Of a DNA stretch of 64,000 nucleotides, positions 29,108 through 37,289 are shown in pieces (position 1 is the stretch's first letter; each line of letters opens with the position of its first letter). The position numbers and the translations under genes are program-made. The notes below the pieces were generated by a model. That model searched no databases and had not been told where the DNA came from. It was given only the letters and a program-made list of their open reading frames with translations. Origin of the DNA: Thermoanaerobacter ethanolicus JW 200. GTDB lineage: Bacteria; Bacillota; Thermoanaerobacteria; Thermoanaerobacterales; Thermoanaerobacteraceae. The DNA lies in NCBI RefSeq assembly GCF_003722315.1, contig NZ_CP033580.1:310001-374000 (forward strand), in the 5' to 3' direction.

Positions 29108-29165
29108 TTGTAACTGTAAGTTACAACAGGTTAAATTTGTAAAATGGCTTCAAAGACAGTATAAT
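29108..29165 (+). promoter_or_regulatory. Family A operator palindrome and regulator promoter
   Basis: TTGTAACT-GTA-AGTTACAA (29108-29126) is a perfect 8-bp inverted repeat. Eleven bases later come -35 TTGTAA (29137-29142), a 17-bp spacer and -10 TATAAT (29160-29165), reading towards the regulator. The palindrome is conserved at 51892, 54289 and 56374. A second TATAAT lies nearer the gene at about 29279. Confidence 0.75.
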
Positions 29166-29325
29166 CAATTGTTATAGGATACAAAAAGTCAATTTTAAAA
29201 TAAATTGTTTGAAAATTTAAACTTTATTTTTCTTCTTGTCAATTTTGTGTATTCCCTTTTATGGCCATAAATGCTATAATTATAAAAAACACTTAAACAT
29301 TTTCATCCCCTCTGGTGGTGAAATT

Positions 29326-30609
29326 ATGCTCTCTTCTATAGGCGATAAAATTAAAGCTTTGAGACTACAAAAAAATCTCTCACAAAGTGAATTGTGTGGA
29401 AATTTTATGAGTAGAGTGGTCTTGAGCAGAATTGAAAACGGGAAAGCACTCCCCTCATTAGAACAGTTAGCTTACCTCGCCGAAAAATTAGAAGTACCTG
29501 TAAGTTATTTCTTTAGTGATTCTACAGGAGAAAAATACATACTTTTTGAGAAAAATTCGTCTTTACTTAAAGACTTGTTTTTAGCCAAAGATTATTACGA
29601 AATTATTAAATGGTCCGAGGAAAATCACAATGCTTTTTGTGAAGTAGAAGATTCTAATAAATACTACTATCTTGGCATGTCTTATTTTTACTCCAATATC
29701 TTTGATAAAGCTTTAAAAATTTTGAAAAAATATATAAATGCTTTTACTAAATCAAGCACAGACTTTAAAAGGGAAAATATAGAAAAATTTTCTGATGCCT
29801 TAAACTCTCTTTTTAAAATAATGCTTAAAAATAAAAACTATGAAAAGGGATTTCATTACTTAGAGCTTGCAAGAAAGTATCTTTATCAATTTAATGCCTT
29901 GAGTTTACCTGTAAGTTTTGCAATACATAATAATTTAGCTTACACTTACCTCAAAACGTGTCAGTTCCAAAAAGTAGTAATTATATTGGAAAATTTCATT
30001 AATTACAATAATGATATTATAAGCCTTAAAATTATGCCAGATATATATACTTCTCTAAATATCGCCTATTACAACTTAGGAAATTATGAAAAAGCCCTTT
30101 ACTATATAAAAAAAGCGATACTTTTATTTGAGTTTCAGGGCGATCATTTAGAAGCTGGAAAATGCTACCTGAACTATATAAATACCTTAAGGCACAGTAG
30201 CAAATTTAAAGAAGCCTTTGAAGTGCTTGAAAAAGCTAAGAATGATTACAAAGATGACGCTGAACTTTATCACAAGTTTAAAATTCAAGAGATGATTCTT
30301 TATTTTAATATCGGTATGTATGAAAAAGTTATTGAACTTTCAGAAAGCATTAATACTTCTTTACTCAGCATGAGAGGGAAAAAAGAGCTCGCTTTCATAT
30401 TAGGTCATATAAAATACTTGAATAAAGAATTTGAGGAGGCTTATAGATTTCTTAAAAAATGCGAAAAATATTTTGCTGAAGAGATTTTTTACAATGACCT
30501 ATCTGTTATCTATGAAGACTTGTACGTAATTACAGGGGATGTTAATTATAGAGAAAAAGTATTAGCAGTAAAAAATAAATCAGGTAGGAAAAATGTAATT
30601 ATAAAATAA
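29326..30609 (+). CDS. XRE-HTH/TPR regulator, family A (RRNPP-like), copy 2
   Basis: This 427-aa protein has an XRE DNA-binding domain at about residues 9-65 (LSQSELCGNFMSRVVLSRIE) and a TPR-like peptide-binding domain to the end (for example NLGNYEKALYYIKKAILLFE). The family senses short imported peptides. The ATG follows GGTGGTG. It is divergent from the 57-aa secreted-peptide gene and the RiPP operon, with a conserved palindrome between them. It therefore probably controls both itself and the operon. Full-length and apparently intact, it differs from copy 1 at three residues. Confidence 0.88.
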   Translation: MLSSIGDKIKALRLQKNLSQSELCGNFMSRVVLSRIENGKALPSLEQLAYLAEKLEVPVSYFFSDSTGEKYILFEKNSSLLKDLFLAKDYYEIIKWSEENHNAFCEVEDSNKYYYLGMSYFYSNIFDKALKILKKYINAFTKSSTDFKRENIEKFSDALNSLFKIMLKNKNYEKGFHYLELARKYLYQFNALSLPVSFAIHNNLAYTYLKTCQFQKVVIILENFINYNNDIISLKIMPDIYTSLNIAYYNLGNYEKALYYIKKAILLFEFQGDHLEAGKCYLNYINTLRHSSKFKEAFEVLEKAKNDYKDDAELYHKFKIQEMILYFNIGMYEKVIELSESINTSLLSMRGKKELAFILGHIKYLNKEFEEAYRFLKKCEKYFAEEIFYNDLSVIYEDLYVITGDVNYREKVLAVKNKSGRKNVIIK

Positions 30610-30669
30610 GCAAATGTCCTGTATAGCAAAAGCAGGAACCCTCCTCATAATAACGAGTTCCTCCTTTAT

Positions 30670-30870
30670 ATGAATCTCCTTATGGAAAAAACAGAGTATT
30701 ATTTAGCTTTTACTAAATACCTTAAACATTTAAGAAAGCATATTTATACCACTAATGTTGTAGAAAGTGCCAACAGCCTTATTGAGAAAATTCGCATAAA
30801 AACGGGTAGATATTTCAATTCCATTGAGGTCCTTGAAATTAATATTTATCTCCAGAGAAAAAAAATTTAA
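30670..30870 (+). pseudogene. IS256/mutator transposase C-terminal remnant, copy 2
   Basis: The frame keeps HLRKHIYTTNVVES.NSLIEKIR, the C-terminal block of IS256-type transposases, then frameshifts. The element end TTGACAAGTCTC follows at about 30982. It is dead, and marks the right edge of the duplicated segment. Confidence 0.72.
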
Positions 30871-31043
30871 AAGAGACAAAATGAATAAAACCGGTTCCAA
30901 TGATAAACGGCCATATCTATGAAATACAACAACTTTTCCAGTTATGTTACTTTAACCAGACACAAAATTCTTGACAAGTCTCAGTTTGGGTATGGAAGAA
31001 TTTTATACAAAAATTGGTACTTGACTAATTTGAGAAAGGACAA

Positions 31044-31781
31044 TTAATAAAATCTTTCAAGAATATATATGCGTTTAAATGTCTTTAAAACATAAATACT
31101 CAAAACAGTGATGAGAACTGTAAGATATATAAACGACCAGATCATATTAGCTATCGGAGGAAAGCCTAAAGCAAATCTTACTAAACTTAAGCAATGGGTG
31201 ACAGGATTTATAAGTAATACTGAAGTATATACAGGATGTAAATTCTCCGTCGAATAATATACCGGTGCAAAAAGTAGAAAAACCCACGAAAGCAGCGGGA
31301 TTATACCTTGCGCGATAAATATATTTTTGATCAGAAGTCCTAAGAAAGTTCCGATGAGTAAGATAGTGAAAATGGAGATTAAAAGAGCTAGAATTAAGAA
31401 TAATGCATTAACAGTAGTAGAAAAAGCGACAGAAATACATATTGAAACTAGTATGCTGGGAAGTGTAAGTATTATATAGCTTAAAGCAAGTGAAGTAGCA
31501 AGTTCAAAGGTACTAACAGATAAAGTAGAATACAATTCAAGCACTTGAGGTTCCATCAGATTACATATCCTTATTGCATACAATCCTAGAAAAGAACCAA
31601 TGAGAGTTGCCACCATATAACCAGAAATTAAATAAGTTACCGTCTCTCCACGGATATCTCCGAACAATAATAATACAAAAACATAAGATAATGGCAAAAT
31701 CAAAAGACTAGTTAATACTTGCCACTTATACAATCTTAAGCTTTTAAACTCCATTTGGATTCCAGTAATAATTCTGTTCAT
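31044..31781 (-). CDS. ABC-2 type permease of the 32-aa RiPP locus
   Basis: This 245-aa protein has six predicted membrane helices (for example VLTSLLILPLSYVFVLLLFG) and the ABC-2 transporter layout, including a conserved loop NPVTHCLSLVRFALG before the last helix. Its start overlaps the ATPase stop by four bases (ATGA), so the two form one exporter. It is the last gene of the operon precursor, radical SAM, ATPase, permease. It should export or give self-protection against the modified peptide. Confidence 0.87.
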   Translation of the reverse strand: MNRIITGIQMEFKSLRLYKWQVLTSLLILPLSYVFVLLLFGDIRGETVTYLISGYMVATLIGSFLGLYAIRICNLMEPQVLELYSTLSVSTFELATSLALSYIILTLPSILVSICISVAFSTTVNALFLILALLISIFTILLIGTFLGLLIKNIFIAQGIIPLLSWVFLLFAPVYYSTENLHPVYTSVLLINPVTHCLSLVRFALGFPPIANMIWSFIYLTVLITVLSIYVLKTFKRIYILERFY

Positions 31782-32719
31782 TTTTTATCTCCTTCCTCCA
31801 ATAGTTTTACAACAGTTTTCTCAAATGAAGGAGCCTCCAGCTCCAAATATTTAAGCCCCGCTAATTCATTTACTTCTTTTATAAAGTTAATTCCTTTATT
31901 AAGTTCATCAAAAGTAACATTAAAAACATTATATTCTTTTTTAAAACCGAGAGGTTTTTCATATTCAAATACTTTTTCTACTTTTTCTACTTTTTCTTCG
32001 TCAAAAGGAATAAATGTTATCTCTACCGGCATCTTCATTAAAGTTGAAATTTCTTCTGGTGAACCTTCTGCTATAATTTTCCCTTTTACTATTACGTACA
32101 CTCTATCACAAAGAGATTTTACTTCATTCATGTCGTGACTTGCAATCAAAACAGCCTTATTTTTCATACTTCTCAATTGAGATAGCCTTTCCCAAATTCG
32201 AGTCTTTGAAATCACATCAACCATAGCTGTCGGTTCATCAAGAATAAGAAGAGGTGAATCCTTAACAATAGCAATATTTAGTAACAAAAGCCTCATCATA
32301 CCAGAAGAAAGCATATATCCTGCATGATTTTTAAAATTTTCAAGTCCCGAACCTTTTAAAGCTTCTTCTACTTTTTGGGAAAGAAGTTCGTTTTTTAAGC
32401 CTTTAAATTTAAGTGCAAATTCGATAGTTTCTTTTACCGTAAGGGAAGGAAAATACAGAATATTTTGAGGACAATAGCTAATATTTTCTCTAACAATATG
32501 GGGGCTTTTAGATATGTCTTCCCCAAAAATTTCAATTTTCCCATTGGTAGGACGCAGTAACCCAAGTACTTGCCTTATTAGAGTGGTTTTCCCTGCGCCA
32601 TTAGGCCCAATAATTCCGATAATCTCTCTTTCTCTAACTGAAATATTAAGATTGTCGTTTGCTTTGACTCCATTAGGATATATTTTGGTTAAATTTTCAA
32701 TTTTTAAAATTTCTGTCAT
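31778..32719 (-). CDS. ABC transporter ATP-binding protein of the 32-aa RiPP locus
   Basis: This 313-aa ATPase has Walker A GPNGAGKTT (residues 37-45) and Walker B LLILDEPTAMVD, followed by ASHDMNEVKSLCDRVYVI. The ABC signature region is degenerate: it reads YMLSSGMMRLLLL rather than LSGGQ. A C-terminal extension of about 90 residues after the core is typical of drug/peptide ABC-2 partners. It lies 15 bp after the radical SAM gene and overlaps the permease, so it is co-translated with it. Confidence 0.88.
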   Translation of the reverse strand: MTEILKIENLTKIYPNGVKANDNLNISVREREIIGIIGPNGAGKTTLIRQVLGLLRPTNGKIEIFGEDISKSPHIVRENISYCPQNILYFPSLTVKETIEFALKFKGLKNELLSQKVEEALKGSGLENFKNHAGYMLSSGMMRLLLLNIAIVKDSPLLILDEPTAMVDVISKTRIWERLSQLRSMKNKAVLIASHDMNEVKSLCDRVYVIVKGKIIAEGSPEEISTLMKMPVEITFIPFDEEKVEKVEKVFEYEKPLGFKKEYNVFNVTFDELNKGINFIKEVNELAGLKYLELEAPSFEKTVVKLLEEGDKK

Positions 32720-32734
32720 ACTTAATATCCTCCT

Positions 32735-34096
32735 TTATACTACCTTTCCATTTAAATCTTTTCGTTTCTTCAAATGATCAACTATTTTCTCTGTGTCTAG
32801 AGAACTAGCAAGGACTTCCATGGTAACTCTTGAAAAGAGTTGTTTTTTACAAATTTTTTTAGTATAATCTCCTACATTAACATAGGATTCAAAAGCACAG
32901 CCTCCCCCACATAAAGGCACATATGGACACTCAATACATTCTCTCCATCTATCCATTGTAATGAATTCCACATATTTGCTATTAAATTTTTTATCTCTAA
33001 CATTTCCTATTGAAAATTCTTTTTTACCAACAAAACCACCACACTTATATATATCTCCCACAGGATCAATCACAAACTGTGACTCTGAAAGAAGAAGACA
33101 TGGTCCGCTATCTACAAATCTTCGCGTAATGGGAAATCCGTCTCTTTTCGCTGAGGGAAGTGCTTTCTTAATTAAAAATTCGCTAAAGGCTTTGTCTGTT
33201 AAAACGTTAGAATCACACTGTAAAGATGGATAACAAGACTTCATTTGAGGAGAAAAATCAATATAAACTCTATTGTTTAAACCTTCTTCTTTAAGGTACT
33301 TTAATAAATTATCTATATCTTCCATATTTGCACTATCTACATTAATTCTTACAGCTACTTTAGTAAATTCCAAAAATTTTTTTAAGTTCTTTATAATATC
33401 TGAAAAACTTCCCTCCCCATTTTTATATGGTCTTCTTTTATCATGAATGTACTTGCTTCCATCAATTGTTATCTGAATAAATTTGAGGTTATTTTTCGTT
33501 AGTGTTTTTAATTCATCATCAGAAAGTTCAATAGTCCCATTTGTAATAATGCTAAAGGAAAAAGTTAAATTTTTCTTAAGGGTTTCATTATAAAAATAAT
33601 TGCAAATTTGAAATATCGGATCTTTATTAAGTAAAGGTTCGCCACCATAAAATACCAGTTCTAGGATGCGGTAGGATTTTTCATCTATCTTTCTTTGAAT
33701 CCAATTAATTATATCTTTCGTTGTATCATTAGTCATATTTTCCCTTCTGAATCCTTGGATTTCTGTTTCTATACAGTATTCGCATTTCAAATTACAATCA
33801 TAAGTGGTCAATATCATGGCCCCAAATCCTGGATTGCTGAACTTGCCTTTTTCGATAAAGTATTTTATATAATTAGACTCATTATCAGAATAAGAGACTA
33901 ATATCCCTTGATTAAAAAGTTCTTCAATAATGTTTTCAGGGCATTTTTCAAAATCTTTATTGCTAATTCTCTCAAAAATTTCTGTTTCTAAAACAATAAC
34001 ACTTCTAGTCAAAGTACTATAAAGCAAATAGTAGCCTTTTATTGGGAAATCTTCTTTTATTAGTACATATTGAGATAATTTAAGTTCTTTGGACAT
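32735..34096 (-). CDS. Radical SAM/SPASM peptide maturase of the 32-aa RiPP locus
   Basis: This 453-aa enzyme has the cluster motif CNLKCEYC (about residue 105), the glycine motif VFYGGEPLLN, and a SPASM domain (GPCLLL, DIYKCGGFVG, ECIECPYVPLCGGGC, KKICKK) for auxiliary iron-sulfur clusters. The N-terminal region (ILVSYSDNE) resembles the recognition domain of peptide-modifying members. AAGAAAGGAGG precedes the ATG. The substrate is almost certainly the 32-aa peptide encoded immediately upstream, beyond the hairpin. Confidence 0.9.
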   Translation of the reverse strand: MSKELKLSQYVLIKEDFPIKGYYLLYSTLTRSVIVLETEIFERISNKDFEKCPENIIEELFNQGILVSYSDNESNYIKYFIEKGKFSNPGFGAMILTTYDCNLKCEYCIETEIQGFRRENMTNDTTKDIINWIQRKIDEKSYRILELVFYGGEPLLNKDPIFQICNYFYNETLKKNLTFSFSIITNGTIELSDDELKTLTKNNLKFIQITIDGSKYIHDKRRPYKNGEGSFSDIIKNLKKFLEFTKVAVRINVDSANMEDIDNLLKYLKEEGLNNRVYIDFSPQMKSCYPSLQCDSNVLTDKAFSEFLIKKALPSAKRDGFPITRRFVDSGPCLLLSESQFVIDPVGDIYKCGGFVGKKEFSIGNVRDKKFNSKYVEFITMDRWRECIECPYVPLCGGGCAFESYVNVGDYTKKICKKQLFSRVTMEVLASSLDTEKIVDHLKKRKDLNGKVV

Positions 34097-34118
34097 CTTC
34101 TTTCCTCCTTTCTTATGG

Positions 34119-34163
34119 ACCAGTAATTGGCTTGGTCATCAGATGACCAGGCCAATTACTGGT
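34119..34163 (-). terminator. Hairpin between precursor and radical SAM gene
   Basis: ACCAGTAATTGGC (34119-34131) pairs over 13 bp with 34151-34163, and the stem continues with TGGTCATC/GATGACCA, giving more than 20 bp. No T run follows, so it is more likely a processing or stabilising hairpin than a simple terminator. It begins 19 nt after the precursor stop. Confidence 0.75.
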
Positions 34164-34181
34164 GTTCAGATTTTTAATTCA

Positions 34182-34280
34182 TTAGAATATTGTGCGAACT
34201 GGTGCGATAAAGCACCCGCAAATAAAATTTGGTTCCCCACCTACAGGTATATGATATTTGGCTTCCTCAATAATTAACAT
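34182..34280 (-). CDS. RiPP precursor peptide, 32 aa
   Basis: From the ATG at 34280 (GGGGAGGGGTG six bases upstream) the frame encodes MLIIEEAKYHIPVGGEPNF followed by ICGCFIAPVRTIF. The N-terminal half looks like a leader; the core holds a C-G-C pair near the end. It is first in the operon with a radical SAM/SPASM enzyme and an ABC exporter, and faces regulator B1. I assign it as the precursor from context. It has no relation in sequence to the other three precursors. Confidence 0.75.
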   Translation of the reverse strand: MLIIEEAKYHIPVGGEPNFICGCFIAPVRTIF

Positions 34281-34304
34281 CTTTTCACCCCTCCCCATAC
34301 TCCC

Positions 34305-34374
34305 TTTACTTTTCCTTCTCTTACCTATATAATATATGGTAAGTTAAACAATTTCAACCCGAATTGATTCTGGG
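34305..34374 (+). promoter_or_regulatory. Family B promoter, palindrome and leader dyad
   Basis: The -35 TTTACT (34305-34310), 17-bp spacer and perfect -10 TATAAT (34328-34333) read towards regulator B1. The -10 is enclosed by CTTACC (34320-34325) and GGTAAG (34338-34343). A second dyad, CCCGAATTGATTCTGGG (34358-34374), lies next to the ribosome site GGGTGGTG. The whole block is repeated at 44034-44103 and, without a gene, at 37180-37250. Confidence 0.8.
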
Positions 34375-34388
34375 TGGTGTGTAAAAAA

Positions 34389-35333
34389 ATGGATGGATTC
34401 TATTATGATTTAGAGGCTTTTGGAAATGAATTGAAAGATATACGTAAATCTTTAAGGCTTACTCAGAAAGATGTAGCAGATCAAACTCTTGTAAGCACAG
34501 ATACTCTAAGGAGAATTGAAAATGGAAAGGTTATGCCTAAACAGGAAACTCTTGATTTGATGTCTGTCATCTTTAAAAGAGACTTAAATGAGCTCTTGCT
34601 TAAGTACAGACTTAAAGATTACTCTTCTTTTTATAAAATAAAAACTTCTATTGAAGATAAGCTTGAAGGTGGAGAATTTGAAGATTTGAAAAAGGAGGTT
34701 GAAGAGCTTAAAAAAATAATTGATGAAAGGAAAATGAGTCTTTATTACATTCGATTATTGAAGCAACTTCTCTTGTTAGTGGAGTCTGTTATTGAAAAAA
34801 CTGTAAATAATGATTATGAAAAGGCTTTAGAAAAATTGATTGAAGCTATGAAAGTCACTATACCAGATTTTTCTTTTTCTAACTATACCCGCTTTGTGTA
34901 CAGCAGTATGGAAGTTAGAATTTTAATGAATATGGCTATTATACTAAGAGAAAAAGAATCATACGAAAAATGTATAGAAATGCTCCTTTTCTGCTTAGAA
35001 GCTCTAGAGCCAGACAATGTAGAAGAAAGAATTAGGGTATATTATAACCTTTCCTATGCGTATCACCTGGCTTCCATATATGATAAGGCGCTTTACTACG
35101 CAGAAGAAGGTATTAAAACTTGTACAGAAAACAAGACTTTAAATGGCTTGGCACTTTTATACTTCAGAAAGGGAATTGCCGAATTTAAGCTTAATAGAGA
35201 AAATTACATGGACTCTCTTTTAAAGGCTGTAAATCTTTCAGAAATATGTGGGCATGAAAAGTTAAAGAAAATGGTCATAGAAAGTTGCAAGAAAATTTAT
35301 AATATAGACCTGAAAAATTTTCAAAAGCTTTAA
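34389..35333 (+). CDS. XRE-HTH/TPR regulator, family B (RRNPP-like), B1
   Basis: This 314-aa protein has an XRE domain (LKDIRKSLRLTQKDVADQTL, residues about 12-68) and a helical TPR-type C-terminus (YYNLSYAYHLASIYDKALYY). It is shorter than the family A regulators and not closely similar outside the HTH. The ATG at 34389 follows GGGTGGTGTG. It is divergent from the 32-aa precursor operon and shares a 108-bp control region with it. No family B peptide gene is present in that gap, so its inducer may come from the locus at 43872-44018. Confidence 0.86.
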   Translation: MDGFYYDLEAFGNELKDIRKSLRLTQKDVADQTLVSTDTLRRIENGKVMPKQETLDLMSVIFKRDLNELLLKYRLKDYSSFYKIKTSIEDKLEGGEFEDLKKEVEELKKIIDERKMSLYYIRLLKQLLLLVESVIEKTVNNDYEKALEKLIEAMKVTIPDFSFSNYTRFVYSSMEVRILMNMAIILREKESYEKCIEMLLFCLEALEPDNVEERIRVYYNLSYAYHLASIYDKALYYAEEGIKTCTENKTLNGLALLYFRKGIAEFKLNRENYMDSLLKAVNLSEICGHEKLKKMVIESCKKIYNIDLKNFQKL

Positions 35334-35349
35334 TATTTAAACAAAAAAA

Positions 35350-35387
35350 CAGCAGAGAGTAAAATGTTAGCATTCTACTCCTTGCTG
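35350..35387 (-). terminator. Terminator of the small ORF at 35426
   Basis: A 17-bp imperfect stem (CAGCAGAGAGTAAAATG with CATTCTACTCCTTGCTG) is followed by a run of Ts on the minus strand. It may also serve the converging regulator gene. Confidence 0.72.
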
Positions 35388-35425
35388 ACTATAAAATCAT
35401 TGGTTCTGCCGCTCTTTAACTTCCC

Positions 35426-35629
35426 TCAATTATTTGTAGGAACTTTCTTGGAGTTATCTCTTATTCCTTTCACAAATTTAGAAATACTCACTTCTGTATA
35501 ACCCAATTCTTCAAACCTTTGTTTAGTTTCTTTTGTTGTTTCAAATAATTCTTTCACAATTCTCATTCTCTTTTGAATAAGATATTCTATAAAATCTAAA
35601 ACTTCTTTTTTAGCATTTTTAGGCAACAT
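35426..35629 (-). CDS. Small DUF2281-like protein
   Basis: This 67-aa protein begins LPKNAKKEVLDFIEYLIQKR, a pattern seen in the N-terminus of DUF2281/antitoxin-like proteins, followed by a basic helix. No toxin gene is adjacent. It lies downstream of the 159-aa hypothetical gene with decayed protease sequence between them. The family match is weak. Confidence 0.45.
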   Translation of the reverse strand: MLPKNAKKEVLDFIEYLIQKRMRIVKELFETTKETKQRFEELGYTEVSISKFVKGIRDNSKKVPTNN

Positions 35630-35756
35630 CCTTGCGTTTTAATAAATAATATCATCAAGTTTATCATTATCAAAATTTGTCATTTTAAACACAACCATTA
35701 CAGATTTCTTAATTATATTCTAACACATTCCAACAATTATTAAAATGCAAACTTTC

Positions 35757-35850
35757 TCACTTTTCAAGAGACTTAATTACTTCCACTGTCTTTTGTTTTA
35801 ATATTTCTGCTCTTACTTCTGGATGCTTGACATTTGTATGAGGTGGATTG
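35757..35850 (-). pseudogene. S41 peptidase C-terminal remnant
   Basis: The minus-strand sequence matches the last 30 codons of the S41 gene at 39752 (PEVRAEILKQKTVE and IKSLEK) at about 85% DNA identity. The similarity ends at the GTATGAGGTG junction. Nothing else of a protease remains here. Confidence 0.65.
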
Positions 35851-35911
35851 TTTTATGCTTACCTTATTGTAAGTTTTTTTATAAAGATTTGACTATTTAT
35901 CACTTTTTTAA

Positions 35912-36391
35912 TCAATATTCTCCATTATTATAGGCATCCAAATAGCCCAGGTAAGCATAAAACATAGGTGTTTTATTTTTATAATCAAACTCACTAATTC
36001 CTTGTTCAATGAATAATTCTAAAAGCAATCTGTTACAATTTGAATGGATGCATCCTGTTTTTGTTTCAAAAACAACATAAATTATATCATCTTTTTCATT
36101 ATTGGATATGTGCGCATAATTTGACTGATAGTACAAATTACTTTTATCATTTTTTAAAACTTTATATGCAATGAAATTAAATTCTCTAGCAGTAAGATTT
36201 AATCGCTGATTTCGCAAACAATGAACGGCATTGAACGCAATGTGTTGCATAATAGACTCTGGCAAATCTGTTGTGGAAATTTCTTTAATATCCACTTTCT
36301 GTTTCAAGAAATCAATTAATTCTTCAATACTTTTTTCACCAGGCATAATTTTATGTTTGTATTTTTTTAGTAAGTCCTCTCTGTTATTCAT
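35912..36391 (-). CDS. Hypothetical protein, 159 aa
   Basis: A soluble, mostly helical 159-aa protein without signal peptide or membrane segment. It contains FETKTGCIHSNCNRLLLELF, with two cysteines, and ends in an aromatic helix (MFYAYLGYLDAYNNGEY). I do not recognise a family. It has AAGGAGC before the ATG and lies 40 bp after the secreted protein gene at 36432, so both are probably co-transcribed. An immunity role is possible from position only. Confidence 0.6.
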   Translation of the reverse strand: MNNREDLLKKYKHKIMPGEKSIEELIDFLKQKVDIKEISTTDLPESIMQHIAFNAVHCLRNQRLNLTAREFNFIAYKVLKNDKSNLYYQSNYAHISNNEKDDIIYVVFETKTGCIHSNCNRLLLELFIEQGISEFDYKNKTPMFYAYLGYLDAYNNGEY

Positions 36392-36431
36392 TGTCTTAGC
36401 TCCTTTTCACTGAAAAGTTTTAATTCTTTAT

Positions 36432-36996
36432 TTAGTTTATTGTAACTGTACCTGTAAATGTTAATGCTGAAAGCCAACCACCAGAAGTCAGATTATACCC
36501 CTGTAAATCCTTAACACTTACCTTTACCTTATTAACATGAGTTGGTATTGTAGCATATCCAATAAAAACTGTACCTACGCTGGAGACACCAGTATAGTAC
36601 GTACTGTACGTCTTCCCATCTCCAAATGTTGCATACGTTTTTGGGAAGAGAAAGCTCGTATCCTCTATGGTTAAAGATTTGAAACGCCAAGCGTAATATA
36701 GATCAGTTCCACTCCAGGTTAAATACACATGACAAGTGTCAGTATTTCCGGATCGGGTTATAGTAGCATAAATTATAGTAGGAGTAGACGCCGTTGTGAT
36801 ATCATTTGTGGATGTTTTTGCTGAATCCAAAAGTATTTTACCAATCTCTGCCACGTTAAGATTTTCATTAACTGTGACAATAGGAACCTCAATATAAGTT
36901 TCATCTTCGGTTTCAGTTGCCATAGCTGAAATACAAAGAGTTACAACCATAACCATAGCTAAAAAGATACTACTTAAGATTTTTTTCTATTTTCAT
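36432..36996 (-). CDS. Secreted beta-rich protein with a frameshift in an A7 run of the signal peptide
   Basis: The ATG at 36996 follows GAAGGAGGG but its frame stops after eight codons. Removing one A from the A7 run (36980-36986) gives MKIEKILSSIFLAMVMVVTL and CISAMA-TETEDE, a textbook signal peptide that continues into the 174-aa open frame. The mature part is rich in Thr, Ser and Tyr with alternating hydrophobics (CHVYLTWSGTDLYYAWRF), suggesting a beta-sandwich. The function is unknown. The run could be a phase-variable switch, a mutation or a sequencing error. Confidence 0.65.
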
Positions 36997-37001
36997 CGTG
37001 A

Positions 37002-37289
37002 ACCCTCCTTCAATAAACATGGCTACCAAGTGGATAATTGAGCTAAACTGATTCAATAGTTTGTTGAGCTTAATCAAACTCTATAATTTTGACAATTTTT
37101 GTGTGGTAAGTTAGACTATATTTGAAATAGTCTAGCTTAGCTAACTACTACCCATCCCTATTTAACGCTACCGCCTCCCTTTACTTTTCCTTCTCTTACC
37201 TATTATAATATATGGTAAGTTAAACAATTTCAACCCGAATTGATTCTGGGTTACGCTCCAATCTCTGGCATTTCACTCATATTTTCCTT
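37002..37289. other. Non-coding stretch with an orphan family B promoter
   Basis: TTTACT, CTTACC, TATAAT, GGTAAG and the CCCGAATTGATTCTGGG dyad (37185-37250) repeat the regulator B promoter almost exactly. Instead of a regulator, the sequence then meets the 3' end of the convergent ABC gene. A small hairpin TAGACTAT/ATAGTCTA lies at about 37112-37133. The regulator that belonged here has been lost. Confidence 0.7.

Larger units (their letters stand above)
29238..30982 (+). repeat. Segmental duplication, copy 2
   Basis: This is the partner of 21739-23496. Here the segment is joined on its left to the intact operator and secreted-peptide gene, so this is probably the ancestral location. The IS256-like end differs from copy 1 by a 15-bp tandem duplication and substitutions. 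Confidence 0.9.
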
